Shown here piece after piece: positions 7,954 through 15,841 of a DNA stretch of 64,000 nt; within the stretch, counting starts at the first letter, position 1; each line of letters starts with the position of its first letter. Both the position numbers and the translations under genes were made by a program. Origin of the DNA: Bacteroidota bacterium (GTDB lineage Bacteria; Bacteroidota; Bacteroidia; Chitinophagales; Chitinophagaceae); contig JAUZOD010000003.1 of the NCBI GenBank assembly GCA_030706635.1, forward strand, positions 1 through 64,000. Reading direction: 5' to 3'. The notes beneath the pieces were generated by a model that did no database searches, had not been told where the DNA came from, and saw only the letters and a program-made list of their open reading frames with translations.

Positions 7954-9057
7954 GTGAAACTTATTTTTTTTCTGGTCGCCTTTTGTCTGCTGAGTATCCG
8001 GGTTTATTTTTCCTGGTCAGGTAAGGACAGGGAAAGAAGAGGAGAAAGCACAGCGGATATGGTTATCAAATCGGATAACTTTTATCAGGAAATAAAATAT
8101 TCCGGGAAATTCAGGCTGAAAGACGATGAAACAGGCTTTAAAAGTATTTCTCCGGGAGGCTATTTTAAATTCCGCAGGAATGATGAATGGGTAAAGGCCG
8201 AAAGCAACCTGCAGGGGGAAATCGAATACCGGATTTATGATGGGAAAAATCAATTGACACTGAATGATGAATCCGGCAGAAGACTTATGCTTGAAGCCGT
8301 CAAAGAAATGATTGCCTGGGGCTTTGATGCCGACGCCCGGATGGAACGCATTTACCGGAAGGGGGGAAGCCAGGCTCTGTTAAATCAGGTTGACAGCATG
8401 AGAACTGACCAGGTTAAGATGCTGTATATTGAACGCCTGCTGGCTGTTGATTCCCTTTCTTCCGGGGACCTATCGGATATTGCAAAAAAAATTGGTTCTC
8501 TTGGCTCCGATATGGATAAGGATCGGCTCCTAAACAGGCTTTCAACGTCCCAGTTGAAAGATTCAGCAACTAATCAGGCCTATTTTAATGTGATAGCGGG
8601 AATGGGTTCCGATCTCGAAAAGGCAAACGCCCTGAGGCATGTTTTGGATCAGGATTCTTTTCAGAAAAAAAATGCGGACAAAATCCTGGATATTGCCGGC
8701 ACCCTGGGTTCTGACCTGGATAAGGCAAATCTTTTCCGGGAGCTTATCGGCAAAGGTTATATCACGGGAGCGCGATTTGACAGCCTGCTGGATCGCATAG
8801 ACCGATTGGGCTCTGACCTGGATAAAATAAGCCTTTATAAAGATCTGATCGAAATAAAAGGTTTAACGGATCCTCAATGGATCAATCTGATGAACAAAAC
8901 GGCGAAGCTGGGCTCTGATATGGATAAGGCTTATCTGCTGCAGGAGATTGCTAAAAAAATGCCCAGGACTGAAAATCTGAAAGCTGCTTATCTGACCGCA
9001 GCCAAAACCATAAGCAACGACCCCGATTACGGAAAAGCAGTCCGGGCAGTAGAATGA
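7954..9057 (+). CDS. Exported protein with seven 34-residue GSD repeats
   Basis: The 367-residue protein starts at GTG 7954 with a membrane anchor or signal (residues 1-20). Residues about 40-100 form a beta-rich domain with the SISPGGYFKF motif. From about 140 to the end the chain consists of helical repeats: the triplet GSD recurs at 184, 218, 252, 286 and 320, exactly 34 residues apart, each followed by [ML][DE]K and a Leu-rich helix. Weaker copies occur at 150 (RTD) and 354 (SND). A similar SPGG domain followed by SD-K repeats occurs, to my knowledge, in proteins tied to M56/BlaR1-like sensors and ECF systems; no function is established. Its place suggests a periplasmic sensor or effector for the ECF sigma factor. 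Its 3' end overlaps the convergent RES gene by 31 bases. Confidence 0.8.
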   Translation: MKLIFFLVAFCLLSIRVYFSWSGKDRERRGESTADMVIKSDNFYQEIKYSGKFRLKDDETGFKSISPGGYFKFRRNDEWVKAESNLQGEIEYRIYDGKNQLTLNDESGRRLMLEAVKEMIAWGFDADARMERIYRKGGSQALLNQVDSMRTDQVKMLYIERLLAVDSLSSGDLSDIAKKIGSLGSDMDKDRLLNRLSTSQLKDSATNQAYFNVIAGMGSDLEKANALRHVLDQDSFQKKNADKILDIAGTLGSDLDKANLFRELIGKGYITGARFDSLLDRIDRLGSDLDKISLYKDLIEIKGLTDPQWINLMNKTAKLGSDMDKAYLLQEIAKKMPRTENLKAAYLTAAKTISNDPDYGKAVRAVE

Positions 9058-9545
9058 TTTTTTAATAAAGCTTCGATCCGTTCATCAGGAATAAAGTCGC
9101 TCACCTGGACAAGCTCTATTTTATTAAAAGCCGGATGCGTGCTGTTTATTACATAGTTGAAGGATTCCGGCAGAACGGCGGACGGGACTTTTAATAATGA
9201 ATAGATCCCCTCATCGTACCATGCATTTCCTACGCGCTGACAGATTGAATAGTCCGTAAACTTTCGCCAGCCTGCAGGAAGTTCATCCGGGTTGATGATC
9301 TGGATTTTCAAACCGCCCGCCTTCGCTGAAGCCACGGCGGCCAAGCGGGGTATTTCCAGGATCATAATTTTGAAATCCTCGTTAAATCCTACGCCCTGTC
9401 GGCGGACCATATTCTCAAGGAATGCAAGCGCTATTGATTCTGCACAATAGATAACTTTTCGTCCGCTACCATTCCAGCGACCCGCAAGGCCAGGTGCAAA
9501 AAGTTTTCTGCTGTATTTTTTGTGAGTGATCCGATAGACCAGCAT
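9027..9545 (-). CDS. RES-domain toxin (NAD+-consuming)
   Basis: The 172-residue protein fits the RES family: an early Arg in VYRI (R5), an Arg in GRWNGSG (R23), the YCAES motif with E36 and S37, and the AFLENMVR helix. Known RES toxins degrade NAD+ by phosphorolysis or hydrolysis and so stop growth. The gene lies 11 bases downstream of an Xre/MbcA-type antitoxin gene on the same strand, the standard type II toxin-antitoxin order. Its last 31 bases overlap the end of the convergent repeat-protein gene, so run-on transcription from either side could interfere. Confidence 0.92.
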   Translation of the reverse strand: MLVYRITHKKYSRKLFAPGLAGRWNGSGRKVIYCAESIALAFLENMVRRQGVGFNEDFKIMILEIPRLAAVASAKAGGLKIQIINPDELPAGWRKFTDYSICQRVGNAWYDEGIYSLLKVPSAVLPESFNYVINSTHPAFNKIELVQVSDFIPDERIEALLKNHSTARTAFP

Positions 9546-9556
9546 AAATGCAAATA

Positions 9557-10084
9557 TTACACAACATAAGCATGGGAAAGCCGGTCAATTTCGTCCATTA
9601 TCAGATCAACTCCTCCCGGTGTGATCAGCCAGTCAACTGGTTTTTCTTTACTATTCCAGAAAGGCTTTTGCAACCAGTAATTGAACTCATCTATGTTCCC
9701 GAATACTTCCTCTCCCTTTCCGAAAAGTGCGATCAGTTTTAGTAAATGTTCGCTCTGTAAGGGATCCAGGGGTTTTTGCTGTTCATTATAATTACTGACC
9801 GTACGGGATGACATATTGAGCAATATCGCCAGATTCTTTTCCGGCATTTTAATAGAATCGGCAAATTCATAAAATACTTTGGGCTTCACGCCCTTTCTTG
9901 CGGAAAAAACGAGATCAAAAGCACTCTTTAAATCCAGTTTACTAAACCGGTCCCGGATGGAAAGAGAAGCAATAGGTGATCTGGCCATAGCTTGTGTTTT
10001 CAGCAAGGTATTGAAAATTTTCCATATTGGAAATGAAATATTTCCACTAGGCATATTTTGGGTTTGAGCAATTTCAATACTCAT
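9557..10084 (-). CDS. Xre/MbcA/ParS-type antitoxin (DUF2384)
   Basis: The 175-residue protein has a central helix-turn-helix (about residues 60-115, with LAILLNMSSRTVSNYNEQQ) and a C-terminal MbcA/ParS toxin-binding domain (about 120-175, with FGNIDEFNYWLQKPFWN and TPGGVDLIMDEIDRL). The last motif normally sits in the RES active site and blocks NAD+ access. It precedes the RES gene by 11 bases in one operon and should repress that operon. The first 40 or so residues are poorly conserved in this family; the ATG at 10084 is the likely start. The 196 bases upstream hold two GTATTC direct repeats (10159 and 10182), a weak operator candidate. Confidence 0.9.
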   Translation of the reverse strand: MSIEIAQTQNMPSGNISFPIWKIFNTLLKTQAMARSPIASLSIRDRFSKLDLKSAFDLVFSARKGVKPKVFYEFADSIKMPEKNLAILLNMSSRTVSNYNEQQKPLDPLQSEHLLKLIALFGKGEEVFGNIDEFNYWLQKPFWNSKEKPVDWLITPGGVDLIMDEIDRLSHAYVV

Positions 10085-10280
10085 GATTCGGGATTATTTT
10101 TTTAATGAAAATGGATGATGTCCTCCGCGCCGCAGGGCATCCTGCCTCACCGGTAGTCGTATTCTAATACTAACATCAATTGTATTCGAAGGTCGCTATT
10201 CCAAATAGGTTCAGAAACGTGATTTAACCCTTAAAATAGAAGAATTTTCGGGTAATCGTTTCCGTCCTGCCATTATCAAA

Positions 10281-11453
10281 TCAGTACATTTTCAAATTTC
10301 CCGCCACTCCCATTTCCAATCCCCTCAACTCCGCAAGTCCTTTCAGCCTGCCGATAGCGGAATAGCCCGGGTTGGTTTTCTTATGCAGATCGTCCAGCAT
10401 CTGGTGACCGTGATCCGGCCGCATGGGGATTGAAACACCGCGTGACCGCATCAGCTTCACCACTTCCACCATCACCGCAAACATATCGATGCTGCCGTCC
10501 AGATGGTCGGCCTCATGAAAATTGCCTTCTCCTTCCCGGCGCACGTTGCGCAGATGCAGAAAATGAATCCGTTCACCGAATTGCCGCAGCATGGCTGGCA
10601 GATCGTTATCCGCGCGAACACCCAATGAGCCGGTGCAGAAACAGAGCCCGTTGTGTACTGAGGGAACCGCAGCAAATAAAGCAGAAAGGTCAGCAGCGGT
10701 TTTAATAATCCTGGGCAACCCGAATATCGCAAATGGCGGGTCATCGGGATGGATGGCTAAATGAACACCGGCCTGTTCTGCCACCGGAACAATTTCCTTC
10801 AGAAAAGCAATGAGGTTATTACGAAGTTTATCTTCATCTATTCCCTGATAGGCATTCAGTGCAGATTGAAATTGTTCCAGTGTAAAACTTTCTTCGCTGC
10901 CCGGGAGCCCGGCAATGATGTTCTTCTGCAATTGCTTTTTTTCTTCCGTTCCCATCGCACCCAGCCGTATGCGGACGAGGTCTAGTTCGGAAGAGGAATA
11001 TTCTGCGTCTTTTCTTCCTAAAATAAAAGCATCAAAAGCAATCAAGGCGGATTGTTCGAAACGCAGGGCCCTGGCGCCATTGGGGAGTTCATAAGCCAGG
11101 TCGGTGCGCGTCCAGTCCAGCACCGGCATAAAATTATAGGTGATCACTTCGATGCCGGCTTTCGAAAGGTTAATAATGCTTTGCTTGTAATGTTCAATAT
11201 ACTGCCCGAAATTCCCTTTCTGCGTTTTAATATCTTCATGCACGGGAACACTTTCCACCACTGTCCATTTCAGCCCGGCGGCCTCTACTTCCTTTATACG
11301 CTTGCGGATTTCTCCCGGCGTCCACGGTTCTCCGTTAGGTATGTGATGGAGGGCCGTCACCACTTCAGTGCAGCCGGCCTGGCGGATATCCCATAAACTG
11401 ACCGGGTCGGATGGGCCATACCATCGCATGGTCTGTTTTAGTTGATCACTCAT
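10281..11453 (-). CDS. uxuA: Mannonate dehydratase
   Basis: The 390-residue protein matches UxuA over its full length: it begins with the [19 protein letters not shown] segment, and carries [55 protein letters not shown] and MRPDHGHQM. These contain the Mn-binding and catalytic His, Asp and Cys residues of the family. UxuA converts D-mannonate to 2-keto-3-deoxy-D-gluconate in hexuronate breakdown. It stands alone here without other uronate genes, so its partners must lie elsewhere. A TATATTTA at 11459-11466 (one change from the -7 consensus) lies directly before the start. Confidence 0.96.
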   Translation of the reverse strand: MSDQLKQTMRWYGPSDPVSLWDIRQAGCTEVVTALHHIPNGEPWTPGEIRKRIKEVEAAGLKWTVVESVPVHEDIKTQKGNFGQYIEHYKQSIINLSKAGIEVITYNFMPVLDWTRTDLAYELPNGARALRFEQSALIAFDAFILGRKDAEYSSSELDLVRIRLGAMGTEEKKQLQKNIIAGLPGSEESFTLEQFQSALNAYQGIDEDKLRNNLIAFLKEIVPVAEQAGVHLAIHPDDPPFAIFGLPRIIKTAADLSALFAAVPSVHNGLCFCTGSLGVRADNDLPAMLRQFGERIHFLHLRNVRREGEGNFHEADHLDGSIDMFAVMVEVVKLMRSRGVSIPMRPDHGHQMLDDLHKKTNPGYSAIGRLKGLAELRGLEMGVAGNLKMY

Positions 11454-11470
11454 GTTGTAAATATAATTAA

Positions 11471-12040
11471 TCAGGGAAGGCGGACGCCAAAGCTAATGCC
11501 TCCAACCCCGTACGCCTTACTGGATTTCCCGCCGGATCCATCAGGTAGGTCGCTGGTGAAGCGGAGCCAGTTATACTTTGCCTGCAGATAAACTCTTTTG
11601 TATATCACCCCAAAGCCATAAGCAATATAAAAACCACCGCTCTGGCTGGCGGTCTGTTCGGGAGAGCCGGTCATAATATAAGCGACATGCCGGTGAAAGA
11701 TCCCATAACCCGGATCAAGAAAAGAATACAACTTGAATTTGCCTGTACCTATAACCCGGATATCCGCAAATAGCGGAATATAAGGAGCACCGAGATCACT
11801 AAAGGAGTTGAAGGACACACCCGGGCCCAGAAGTAAAAAGGAATTTACTGGCTTATCCGCCGTGAGCTCGAGGGTGAACCCGGATTTCAGGGGATTCGCA
11901 TCGTATGCGGAGATATGCACATCCGCAGAAGATCCCGGGTAAAAAAGATATCCACCGCCCACCTGAAAACCGAGGCCCTTTTCTTTCTGGCTGAAACAAA
12001 GTACCGGCACGAGCAAAAACAAAAACAACCAGCTTTTCAT
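11471..12040 (-). CDS. Secreted outer-membrane beta-barrel-like protein
   Basis: The 189-residue protein has a signal peptide ([18 protein letters not shown]) and then alternating hydrophobic strands rich in Gly, Tyr and Phe, ending in a Gly-rich strand with a hydrophobic penultimate residue, as in small porin-like barrels. The start is placed at ATG 12040; a TTG nine bases further out lies inside the likely -7 promoter element (GAAATTTG, 12054-12047) and so cannot be the translated start. The gene precedes uxuA's stop region on the same strand but 17 bases separate them from the other side, so they may be cotranscribed. No family was recognised. Confidence 0.7.
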   Translation of the reverse strand: MKSWLFLFLLVPVLCFSQKEKGLGFQVGGGYLFYPGSSADVHISAYDANPLKSGFTLELTADKPVNSFLLLGPGVSFNSFSDLGAPYIPLFADIRVIGTGKFKLYSFLDPGYGIFHRHVAYIMTGSPEQTASQSGGFYIAYGFGVIYKRVYLQAKYNWLRFTSDLPDGSGGKSSKAYGVGGISFGVRLP

Positions 12041-12155
12041 TGGGTGCAAATTTCACGAATAAAGCGCTATTTTAACCATATTTTACTTCGTTCCTTTACA
12101 TTTACTTTTTTATAAATGCTAAATTGGTACCCGTTAACTCAGTACAACCTTTCAT

Positions 12156-12920
12156 ATGCCAAGATTATTTTTTTCCGCCCTTTGTGTTTTTTGCCTGCTG
12201 ATTTGCTATGGCCAGGACAAGCCAAAAGATGCTGTGGTGCATCCTAATGAACATGCACCGGCGCCCGAAAGAATCATTTCCTTCAGCGGATATCAATGGA
12301 CGGTCAGGAATACTACCGCTAAACAAGGTCCGGGTCCGAATTATTTTGGTGATTATTCCGCGTTTGTGGACGATAAAGGATATCTCCATCTATGGATACG
12401 GAAAGATAAACTGACCGGGCAGTGGCAATGTGCAGAAATTACTTCCGTCCAGTCTTTTGAGTACGGCACTTACCAGTTTGTGGTGGAAGGAGCGATTGAC
12501 AAGTTCGACAAGAACCTGGTGCTTGGTCTGTTTAATTATTCCGGGAATGACGGCCTTGACGAAATGGATATAGAAATAGCCAGGTGGGGCGACAGCAGCC
12601 ACCCCAACCTGAACTATACCATCTGGCCGGCCAAGAAAGAATTCAAGAACAGCACGGCCGTGAAAGAATTCACCCTTAAATCCAACCTGAGTACGCATTA
12701 TTTCAGACGCAATGCGGATACGGTGGTCTGTGCCAGTTTCAATGGCGTTTCCACCGATCCGAAAGATCTGATCTTCACGTCCACCTTTAGCAGTCCGACC
12801 ACTTCGATCAGTCATTTTGCCATGCCGGTGCACATTAACTTCTGGCTGTTCAAGGGCGAGCCTGTTAGTAAACAGGAAAATGTGGAAGTGGTCATCCGGA
12901 GTTTTAAGTACATTCCTTAA
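12156..12920 (+). CDS. Glycoside hydrolase family 16-like secreted protein
   Basis: After a signal peptide (residues 1-20, ending CYGQ) the 254-residue chain has the jelly-roll pattern of GH16. The catalytic signature E136-M-D138-I-E140 is intact (in LDEMDIEIARWG), with the nucleophile and acid/base at E136 and E140. Family members cleave beta-1,3- or mixed-linkage glucans, agarose or related polymers; the exact substrate cannot be read from sequence. There is no carbohydrate-binding module, no lipobox and no T9SS tail, so it is probably periplasmic. Its stop overlaps the convergent DinB-fold gene by four bases. Confidence 0.82.
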   Translation: MPRLFFSALCVFCLLICYGQDKPKDAVVHPNEHAPAPERIISFSGYQWTVRNTTAKQGPGPNYFGDYSAFVDDKGYLHLWIRKDKLTGQWQCAEITSVQSFEYGTYQFVVEGAIDKFDKNLVLGLFNYSGNDGLDEMDIEIARWGDSSHPNLNYTIWPAKKEFKNSTAVKEFTLKSNLSTHYFRRNADTVVCASFNGVSTDPKDLIFTSTFSSPTTSISHFAMPVHINFWLFKGEPVSKQENVEVVIRSFKYIP

Positions 12921-13411
12921 GCCTCATCTGCGCTCGGACCATAAGTTCCGGGGATGGGGATATCTAACAGTCTCAGGTAAACGCCGAGCTGAGCCCTGTG
13001 GTGAATGATCTGGGAAAGGGTCATGCGGAGCACTTCGCCTTTGGGAAGGGTGAAAAAGATCTCTTCTCCGTTGCGCATGCTCCAGGGTTGCTCCAGGATA
13101 TCGTCTGAAACCTTTTCGAGGGCGGCCTTCCCGTCTATCCTGTTTTTCTCAAAATAATCCAGCAGGTCCTTATTGCTGCTGATGGGCTGGGGAGCATAGT
13201 TGCCCTTCGAAAAATCCAGTTCATCCATTTCGGTCACCATCGGGATCCAGTTAGGGATCTCGGCCACATGGGTGGCGAGGCGGACGAGACTCATGCTCTT
13301 GGGATGCGGCTGCCAATCCAGCTTTTCCGTGGGAACCCTTTCCAGCATTTTCCTGGTGGTTGCGGATTCTTCCTGAAGCTGATTCTGAAAATACTGAATG
13401 ATGCTGTTCAT
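12917..13411 (-). CDS. DinB-fold protein
   Basis: The 164-residue four-helix protein carries H48 in the ATHVAEIP helix and a C-terminal HHRAQLGVYLRLLDIP block followed by GTYGPSADE, which is characteristic of a Bacteroidota DinB subfamily. Relatives usually have a further metal-binding His four residues before the HRAQ histidine (NHLxHHR); here the sequence is SQIIHHR, so one of the three metal ligands seems to be Gln. DinB-fold proteins include bacillithiol-dependent transferases and many of unknown role. The gene lies about 200 bases downstream of the WYL regulator on the same strand, with a repeat element between them. Confidence 0.88.
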   Translation of the reverse strand: MNSIIQYFQNQLQEESATTRKMLERVPTEKLDWQPHPKSMSLVRLATHVAEIPNWIPMVTEMDELDFSKGNYAPQPISSNKDLLDYFEKNRIDGKAALEKVSDDILEQPWSMRNGEEIFFTLPKGEVLRMTLSQIIHHRAQLGVYLRLLDIPIPGTYGPSADEA

Positions 13412-13503
13412 GATCGTGTTTTTTGATGATGAACAAAGTAAACAGGGAGGACTGACAACGTTATGGCAGAGCTAGAAATAAAATTTTAAGTCCTTGATTT
13501 CCG

Positions 13504-13591
13504 GGTGTATGGTATATGGTGGATAGTGGATGGACCGCAAGTGCAAATTCGCAATAGAAATCCATTCACTATCCACCATATACCATACACC
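13504..13591. repeat. Inverted-repeat element, copy A (heptamer arms)
   Basis: The 31-base arms 13504-13534 and 13561-13591 are complementary at 30 of 31 positions, with a 26-base loop. Each arm is a run of 7-base units (GTGTATG, GTATATG, GTGGATA, GTGGATG). The loop holds GTGCAAATTCGCAATAGA, which matches the core seen in copies B, C and D. It lies 28 bases past the stop of the WYL regulator gene. The size and near-perfection of the stem make it an obvious RNA or DNA hairpin. Confidence 0.85.
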
Positions 13592-13618
13592 ACCTACCAG
13601 AATAGCACGCCCCGGGGA

Positions 13619-14308
13619 CTAAAAATCCACCGGGAGCTGCTTTACATACTCACTCATCTCCATATGCTTCTTCCGGGTAAAGTCTTCCTCCGTGCAGCGG
13701 AGCCGGAGGATGCGGGAAACGCGAAAATCGCGGTAATCTTTTTTCACATGGCACCATCCGATCAGGTGCCAGTTAAAGGCATAAAAAACCAGTCCGATGG
13801 GTTCGGCCTTTCTCTTCGAAATTTCCTTCTGAAGGTTCGTATATTCTATTTCTACCACGCGGCGACCGGAGATGGCCTGCTGAATGCTGGCCAGATATTC
13901 AAAATGCTGGATAAAACAGGGCGGCGCCTGGAACTTGATGCTGTTGGCCAGCAGTTCGATGGAATCCTTCTGCGTTGAGCGGAGCACGGATTTCACTTTG
14001 GTGAGCGCATTGGAATAATGCTGCTGGATGGATTTATCTGCAAAACCCGAAACAATGGCCTCCATTAATAATAAGGCGTTTGCTTCTTCCGTACTGAAAG
14101 AAACCGGCTGCAGAAAATAACCATTCACAATAAAATAGCCGCGGTAAGGCTCGAAGCTTACGGGAATTCCCTGTTCGTTGAGGGCCTTGACGTCCCGGTA
14201 TACCGACCTTATGCTGATGTGAAATTTCTCTGCGATCTTTTCTCCAGTGACGTATTTTTTAGACTGGAGCAGCGTAAGGATGCCGAATAATCTGTCAATA
14301 CGGTTCAT
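13619..14308 (-). CDS. HTH/WYL-domain transcriptional regulator (YafY-like)
   Basis: The 229-residue protein begins with an HTH_11 winged helix (residues 1-60, RLFGILTLLQSKKYVTGEKI then HISIRSVYRDVKALNEQG). A WYL domain follows (about 135-210), here with the YAFNWHLIGWCH strand and the FRVSRILRL strand. WYL domains bind ligands or nucleic acid ends and often control DNA-damage or defence genes. Divergent recA is its nearest neighbour, 259 bases away. A palindrome TACCA-N6-TGGTA overlaps its promoter and is a likely autoregulatory site. The HTH/WYL call is firm; target genes are unknown. Confidence 0.92.
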   Translation of the reverse strand: MNRIDRLFGILTLLQSKKYVTGEKIAEKFHISIRSVYRDVKALNEQGIPVSFEPYRGYFIVNGYFLQPVSFSTEEANALLLMEAIVSGFADKSIQQHYSNALTKVKSVLRSTQKDSIELLANSIKFQAPPCFIQHFEYLASIQQAISGRRVVEIEYTNLQKEISKRKAEPIGLVFYAFNWHLIGWCHVKKDYRDFRVSRILRLRCTEEDFTRKKHMEMSEYVKQLPVDF

Positions 14309-14313
14309 GTTTT

Positions 14314-14335
14314 CAAAATTACCACATTAATGGTA
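14314..14335 (-). promoter_or_regulatory. Promoter and palindromic operator of the WYL regulator
   Basis: On the minus strand TAATTTTG (14321-14314) matches the -7 consensus and ends five bases before the ATG at 14308, so the transcript would be leaderless or nearly so. The palindrome TACCACATTAATGGTA (14320-14335) overlaps the promoter, a good position for repression by the regulator itself. Confidence 0.55.
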
Positions 14336-14430
14336 TTGACTTGTGACGCGGAATTTCTTCTCTTTACCAAATGAAAGCGGCTGAAGGCTGTTTTCAGAAC
14401 CAGTTCTTTAGATCAGAATTCTCTCATGTC

Positions 14431-14458
14431 GGCCCCGTCTTTTGCCGGGGCCTTTTTT
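14431..14458 (+). terminator. Rho-independent terminator upstream of recA
   Basis: GGCCCCG (14431-14437) and CGGGGCC (14446-14452) form a perfect 7-bp stem with an 8-base loop, followed by TTTTTT. No plus-strand gene lies upstream for 1.5 kb, so it must end either a small untranslated transcript starting after 14340 or a long recA leader (attenuator). No promoter for such a transcript is evident. Confidence 0.75.
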
Positions 14459-14474
14459 AAACTAAACCAAAAAT

Positions 14475-14530
14475 ATTAGTGAATTATTACTAATTTTATT
14501 AGTGTGAATAAAATATTTCTCTTAGCTTTG
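14475..14530 (+). promoter_or_regulatory. recA promoter with ATTAGT repeats
   Basis: TAGCTTTG at 14523-14530 fits the -7 consensus, 38 bases before the recA ATG. Just upstream, ATTAGT (14475-14480) and ACTAAT (14489-14494) form an inverted pair with an 8-base gap, and ATTAGT recurs at 14498-14503. Such spaced repeats upstream of recA could bind a damage-responsive regulator; this is inference, as no LexA box is recognisable. Confidence 0.5.
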
Positions 14531-14567
14531 GGGAATCCACTACTTTAAATGATTAAATAAAGAAAAA

Positions 14568-15581
14568 ATGTCAAACGCAGACTCAAACACAGAAAAACTG
14601 AAGGCGCTTAAGCTGACCATAGATAAAATAGACAAGGACTACGGTAAAGGAAGTGTGATGATGATGAATGAAAAAAGCAGCGAACCGATGGAGGTTGTCT
14701 CAACCGGATCCATCGGGCTGGATGTAGCCCTGGGTATCGGCGGCCTGCCCCGCGGACGGGTCATCGAAATCTACGGTCCGGAGTCTTCCGGTAAAACAAC
14801 GATCGCGACCCACGTGATCGCGGAAGCCCAGAAGAAAGGTGGCATGTGCGCCATCATTGATGCCGAACATGCTTTCGACAGCAACTATGCCCGCAAGCTG
14901 GGTGTGGATGTGGATAGCCTTTTGATCTCCCAGCCGGATTATGGTGAGCAGGCCCTCGAAATCGCAGACCGCCTGATCCTGTCCGGTGCGCTGGACGTGG
15001 TCGTAATTGATTCCGTTGCCGCCCTGGTACCGAAAAGTGAACTGGAAGGCGAAATGGGAGATAGTAAGATGGGGCTTCATGCCAGGCTGATGTCGCAGGC
15101 CCTGCGTAAGCTGACGGCAACGATCAGCAAAACCAATACCATTTGCATTTTCATCAACCAGCTCCGGGAAAAGATCGGGGTGATGTTCGGAAATCCCGAA
15201 ACCACTACGGGTGGAAACGCGCTGAAGTTTTACGCTTCCGTTCGGCTGGATATCCGGCGGATGGCCCAGATAAAAGACGGTGAAGAAGCCATTGGAAACC
15301 ACGTGAAAGTAAAGGTCGTGAAAAACAAAGTAGCCCCTCCTTTCCGCAGTGCAGAATTTGACATAATCTTCGGAGAAGGAATTTCAAAAATGGGTGAGGT
15401 GATTGATATGGGTGTTGAGCTCGGCATCGTGCAAAAAAGCGGAAGCTGGTTCAGCTATGGTACCGATAAACTCGGGCAGGGAAGGGATGCCGTAAGGCAA
15501 TTGTTGACGGATAATCCCGAACTGGCCACTGAAATCGAAGGAAAGATTCGTGCAAAAATCAAAGAAATGCAGGAAGCTTAA
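14568..15581 (+). CDS. recA: RecA recombinase
   Basis: The 337-residue protein is a standard RecA. It has Walker [10 protein letters not shown] at 70-78, the [12 protein letters not shown] Walker B strand, the MSQALRKL helix, the L1 loop around [10 protein letters not shown], the [20 protein letters not shown] loop 2 region and the C-terminal lobe. It forms filaments on single-stranded DNA and drives strand exchange and repair. It is monocistronic, with its own promoter (14523) and a hairpin region downstream. The C terminus is short and only mildly acidic. Confidence 0.98.
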   Translation: MSNADSNTEKLKALKLTIDKIDKDYGKGSVMMMNEKSSEPMEVVSTGSIGLDVALGIGGLPRGRVIEIYGPESSGKTTIATHVIAEAQKKGGMCAIIDAEHAFDSNYARKLGVDVDSLLISQPDYGEQALEIADRLILSGALDVVVIDSVAALVPKSELEGEMGDSKMGLHARLMSQALRKLTATISKTNTICIFINQLREKIGVMFGNPETTTGGNALKFYASVRLDIRRMAQIKDGEEAIGNHVKVKVVKNKVAPPFRSAEFDIIFGEGISKMGEVIDMGVELGIVQKSGSWFSYGTDKLGQGRDAVRQLLTDNPELATEIEGKIRAKIKEMQEA

Positions 15582-15624
15582 CGATATACTATTTGCTTGG
15601 GTTGGTAAGTACGGAGGCTGTCTG

Positions 15625-15648
15625 AAAGGATGGCCTTTGTTGTTTTTT
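15625..15648 (+). terminator. Weak terminator after recA
   Basis: AAAGG (15625-15629) pairs with CCTTT (15634-15638) across a 4-base loop and is followed by GTTGTTTTTT. The stem is short, so the call is tentative. Confidence 0.4.
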
Positions 15649-15680
15649 GGGAGTTCGTCAGCCTGGAAAATAAACCCATA

Positions 15681-15716
15681 AAAAAAGGGGTCAGAATAAA
15701 AATTCAACCCCGTTTT
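15681..15716. terminator. Bidirectional hairpin between recA and the T9SS gene
   Basis: AAAAAAGGGGT (15681-15691) faces ACCCCGTTTT (15707-15716). The A-tract on one side and the T-tract on the other allow termination on both strands, which fits its place between two convergent genes. Confidence 0.5.
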
Positions 15717-15841
15717 AAAATCCAATATCCTATGAAAAACCGAGGTAAAGATAGTAGTAAAGACTGAGATGTGCAACAGGTATCGCTAAATATATTATCA
15801 GACAATTATCCGATTTTCCTGTTGAAAACAGGCTGAAAAAA

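Noticed and set aside
9027-14308. Mobile island marked by the toxin-antitoxin pair.
   Set aside because: No integrase, transposase, attachment repeats or shift in base use around the pair.
14700-15302. Minus-strand frame of 200 codons within recA.
   Set aside because: Shadow of recA, no family resemblance.
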